A stretch of DNA of 23,799 bases from Acidimicrobiaceae bacterium (GTDB taxonomy: Bacteria; Actinomycetota; Acidimicrobiia; Acidimicrobiales; Palsa-688): assembly GCA_027334785.1 (NCBI GenBank), contig DAHWQF010000003.1:1-23799 (forward strand). The letters are read 5' to 3'. Below, in pieces: positions 22,913-23,799 of the stretch (position 1 is the stretch's first letter; the number at the start of each line of letters is the position of its first letter). Below the pieces are notes generated by a model. It was not told where the DNA came from. It did no database searches and worked only from the letters and a program-made list of their open reading frames with translations. The translations under genes and the position numbers were made by a program.

Positions 22913-22967
22913 CGCTAGCCAGCTTGCTTGGCCTGAGGGTGGGCCCGACCCGGCCGGCTGGCTAGCG
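22913..22967 (-). terminator. 11-bp inverted repeat spanning the flavodoxin stop codon
   Basis: CGCTAGCCAGC (22913-22923) and GCTGGCTAGCG (22957-22967) are perfect complements. The 33-base interior has further pairing potential (GGCC/GGCC, GGGT/ACCC). The right arm contains the flavodoxin stop codon (22962-22964). It probably terminates or stabilises the flavodoxin mRNA. Confidence 0.5.
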
Positions 22968-23534
22968 GTGGTGGTCAGGCGCTCCGTTGTGGAGCGCACG
23001 CCGGCGAGCCTCGCGCCGGACGAGCTCGGTCCCCCAAGCCTTGGCGCGGGCTTCTTCGCCCCTGCGTAAAGGCCCCTGCGCGCCGCTGACAACGAACTCC
23101 TCTGGGTTCACCACGAGCCGGTAGCCGTGGCGCCGGAGGTGTTTTGCGATGCCCCTGGCAGCGCCGCCGGCGAGGGGGAAGGGTAAGCGGGTGTCGAAAG
23201 CTGCTGCCCCGCCCCCGTCTTTGGCCGCCGGGAGGGCCCGGAGCCACTCGCGCGCTCCGGCGCCGTCCGGGCTGGTCTCAGTGGCAAGGGCCGCGGCCCG
23301 CTTAGCCGGCTGCGCCCCTTGGCGGCGCGAAGCGGCTGTGCTCATGCGAAGAGCGTGCGTCGGCCCACCCACGATGAGGAGGTCAGCGCCGGCGGCGTCG
23401 CCCGGCGGCACAATGCTCGTGTTGAACAACCGCACCCTGACCGATGGGTGCGCATCGCGTGCGCCGGCGGCGATCGCTTGCGCGACCCTGCGGGTGTTGC
23501 CGAAAAGGCTCTCGTACACCACCATGACATCCAT
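22962..23534 (-). CDS. Flavodoxin domain protein
   Basis: This 190-residue protein has a flavodoxin-like fold. MDVMVVYESLFGNTRRVAQAIA at the N-terminus carries the FMN-phosphate loop SLFGNTR (9-15). LLIVGGPTHAL (52-62) is the second FMN loop, and a later strand region reads GYRLVVNPEEFVVSGAQGPL. The middle (63-92) is Ala/Arg-rich and charged, a variable insertion. The family carries one- or two-electron transfer via FMN, or serves as a redox or quinone-reductase-like partner; no partner enzyme is adjacent. The ATG has GAGGAG five bases upstream. It is divergent from the response regulator, with phased site D (23594-23622) oriented toward it 60 bp upstream, and a CATAAA that may be its -10. 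Confidence 0.87.
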   Translation of the reverse strand: MDVMVVYESLFGNTRRVAQAIAAGARDAHPSVRVRLFNTSIVPPGDAAGADLLIVGGPTHALRMSTAASRRQGAQPAKRAAALATETSPDGAGAREWLRALPAAKDGGGAAAFDTRLPFPLAGGAARGIAKHLRRHGYRLVVNPEEFVVSGAQGPLRRGEEARAKAWGTELVRREARRRALHNGAPDHHR

Positions 23535-23593
23535 TGCTGCTCCTCTGCCTGAAAGTTACCCTTCGGTTTTATGGCAGGAACTGCTGAGGCTTA

Positions 23594-23622
23594 GGTGGAG
23601 GGGACGTGGAGGCGGGGTGGAG
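23594..23622 (-). promoter_or_regulatory. Phased 11-bp direct-repeat operator (site D) upstream of flavodoxin
   Basis: GGTGGAG, CGTGGAG and GGTGGAG start at 23594, 23605 and 23616, exactly 11 bp apart. On the flavodoxin coding strand they read CTCCACC-N4, as at site C. They sit between the flavodoxin gene and the response-regulator promoter, so the regulator could also control itself. Confidence 0.6.
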
Positions 23623-23629
23623 CCTGCCC

Positions 23630-23694
23630 TTAGGGCCCAAAGTCACATGTGTTGCCCGAAGGGATGGTTTGGGCATCGACGTCGGCCATACTGG
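23630..23694 (+). promoter_or_regulatory. Response-regulator promoter with DosR-box-like block and -10
   Basis: TTAGGGCCCAAAGTCAC begins at 23630. Its core GGGCCCAAAGTCAC fits GGGNCNNNNGNCCC at seven of eight fixed positions. CATACT at 23687-23692 is the likely -10, giving a very short leader. The block matches 13229-13250 at 19 of 22 positions. The block-to-ATACT distance is 58 bp here and 69 bp there, a difference of 11 bp. Confidence 0.5.
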
Positions 23695-23709
23695 GCCCAG
23701 GAGGAGAGC

Positions 23710-23799
23710 ATGTCCGAGGCCGTGCTCGTAATCGAGGACGAGTACAAGTTGCGGGAGCTGGTGAGGTCGTACCTCGAGCGCGAGGGTTTTGTCGTCTAT
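23710..23799 (+). CDS. Response regulator, N-terminal fragment (cut by window end)
   Basis: Only 30 codons are present: ATG with AGGAGGA upstream, then the receiver-domain start EAVLVIEDEYKLRELV followed by LEREGFVV. The acidic pair E9/D10 (with E11) is the phosphorylation-pocket signature of CheY-like receivers. The pattern LV.EDE..LRE.....L...GF.V is typical of OmpR/PhoB-family regulators, but the DNA-binding domain is outside the window. It is divergent from flavodoxin, with a phased operator in between. A cognate kinase may follow downstream. Confidence 0.85.
   Translation, partial: MSEAVLVIEDEYKLRELVRSYLEREGFVVY

Larger units (their letters stand above)
22324..22961. other. 638-bp intergenic stretch rich in repeats and hairpins
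   Basis: This lies between the HtrA stop and the flavodoxin stop (convergent). Short frames run through the tandem repeats in several phases on both strands, none with a domain. Seen in it are two hairpins after HtrA (22391-22415 and 22464-22486), three 18-bp tandem repeats, two related 14-bp repeats, and an 11-bp inverted repeat reaching into the flavodoxin stop codon. Confidence 0.5.

Noticed and set aside
22487..22965. Small proteins with SPQQKV or SEPAAK tandem repeats
   Set aside because: The repeats translate in several frames equally well, with no ribosome site or domain; treated as DNA repeats.

Overview
The window is high-GC DNA from an actinobacterium. An acidimicrobial (Acidimicrobiia-like) lineage is my best guess. 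The grounds are base composition, GTG/TTG starts, a secreted protein ending in GYYLV/GYWLV..FGDA repeats, DUF4389 and 2TM membrane proteins, and a CtpE-type ATPase. No rRNA, tRNA, CRISPR array, prophage or complete insertion sequence was seen. The content is an envelope, metal-ion and stress island with one small toxin-antitoxin locus.

Layout. 1-1407: 3' end of a surface protein. 1862-2566 (-): DUF4389 membrane protein. 2772-4997 (-): secreted kelch-repeat protein, divergent from a universal stress protein (5191-5730). 5985-6740 (-): two-TM protein, divergent from an SRPBCC protein and a 2TM protein (6937-7739). 7876-8441 (-): MazF toxin preceded by a ribbon-helix-helix antitoxin that has no normal start codon. 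8576-9553 (-): eight-TM protein. 9961-13127 (-): P1B-5 metal ATPase with a C-terminal hemerythrin domain, translationally coupled to a GerMN-Gmad2 protein. 13319-17143 (+): a 27-codon frame that may be a response-regulator remnant, then a histidine kinase and a CtpE-type P-ATPase. 17151-18896 (-): HAD phosphatase fused to a HerA/DUF87-type ATPase, divergent from an MFS transporter (19270-20757). 21244-22323 (+): HtrA-type protease. 22962-23534 (-): flavodoxin. 23710-end (+): start of a response regulator.

The most interesting signal is regulatory. Five intergenic regions (2713, 5061, 6794, 13152, 23594) carry 7-bp GGTGGAG-like repeats in exact 11-bp phase (7+4), the geometry used by OmpR/PhoP-family regulators; a two-repeat candidate lies at 9910. 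On the coding strand of the gene they appear to serve they read CTCCACC-N4-CTCCACC. They lie upstream of DUF4389, kelch/USP, two-TM/SRPBCC, the P1B-5 ATPase and flavodoxin. A second, DosR-box-like palindrome (GGGNCNNNNGNCCC or close) occurs upstream of the histidine kinase, HAD-HerA, HtrA and response-regulator genes. I infer a two-component-controlled regulon covering ion transport, redox, stress and envelope functions, with the partial response regulator at the right edge and/or the histidine kinase at 13399 as candidate controllers. This rests on sequence pattern only.
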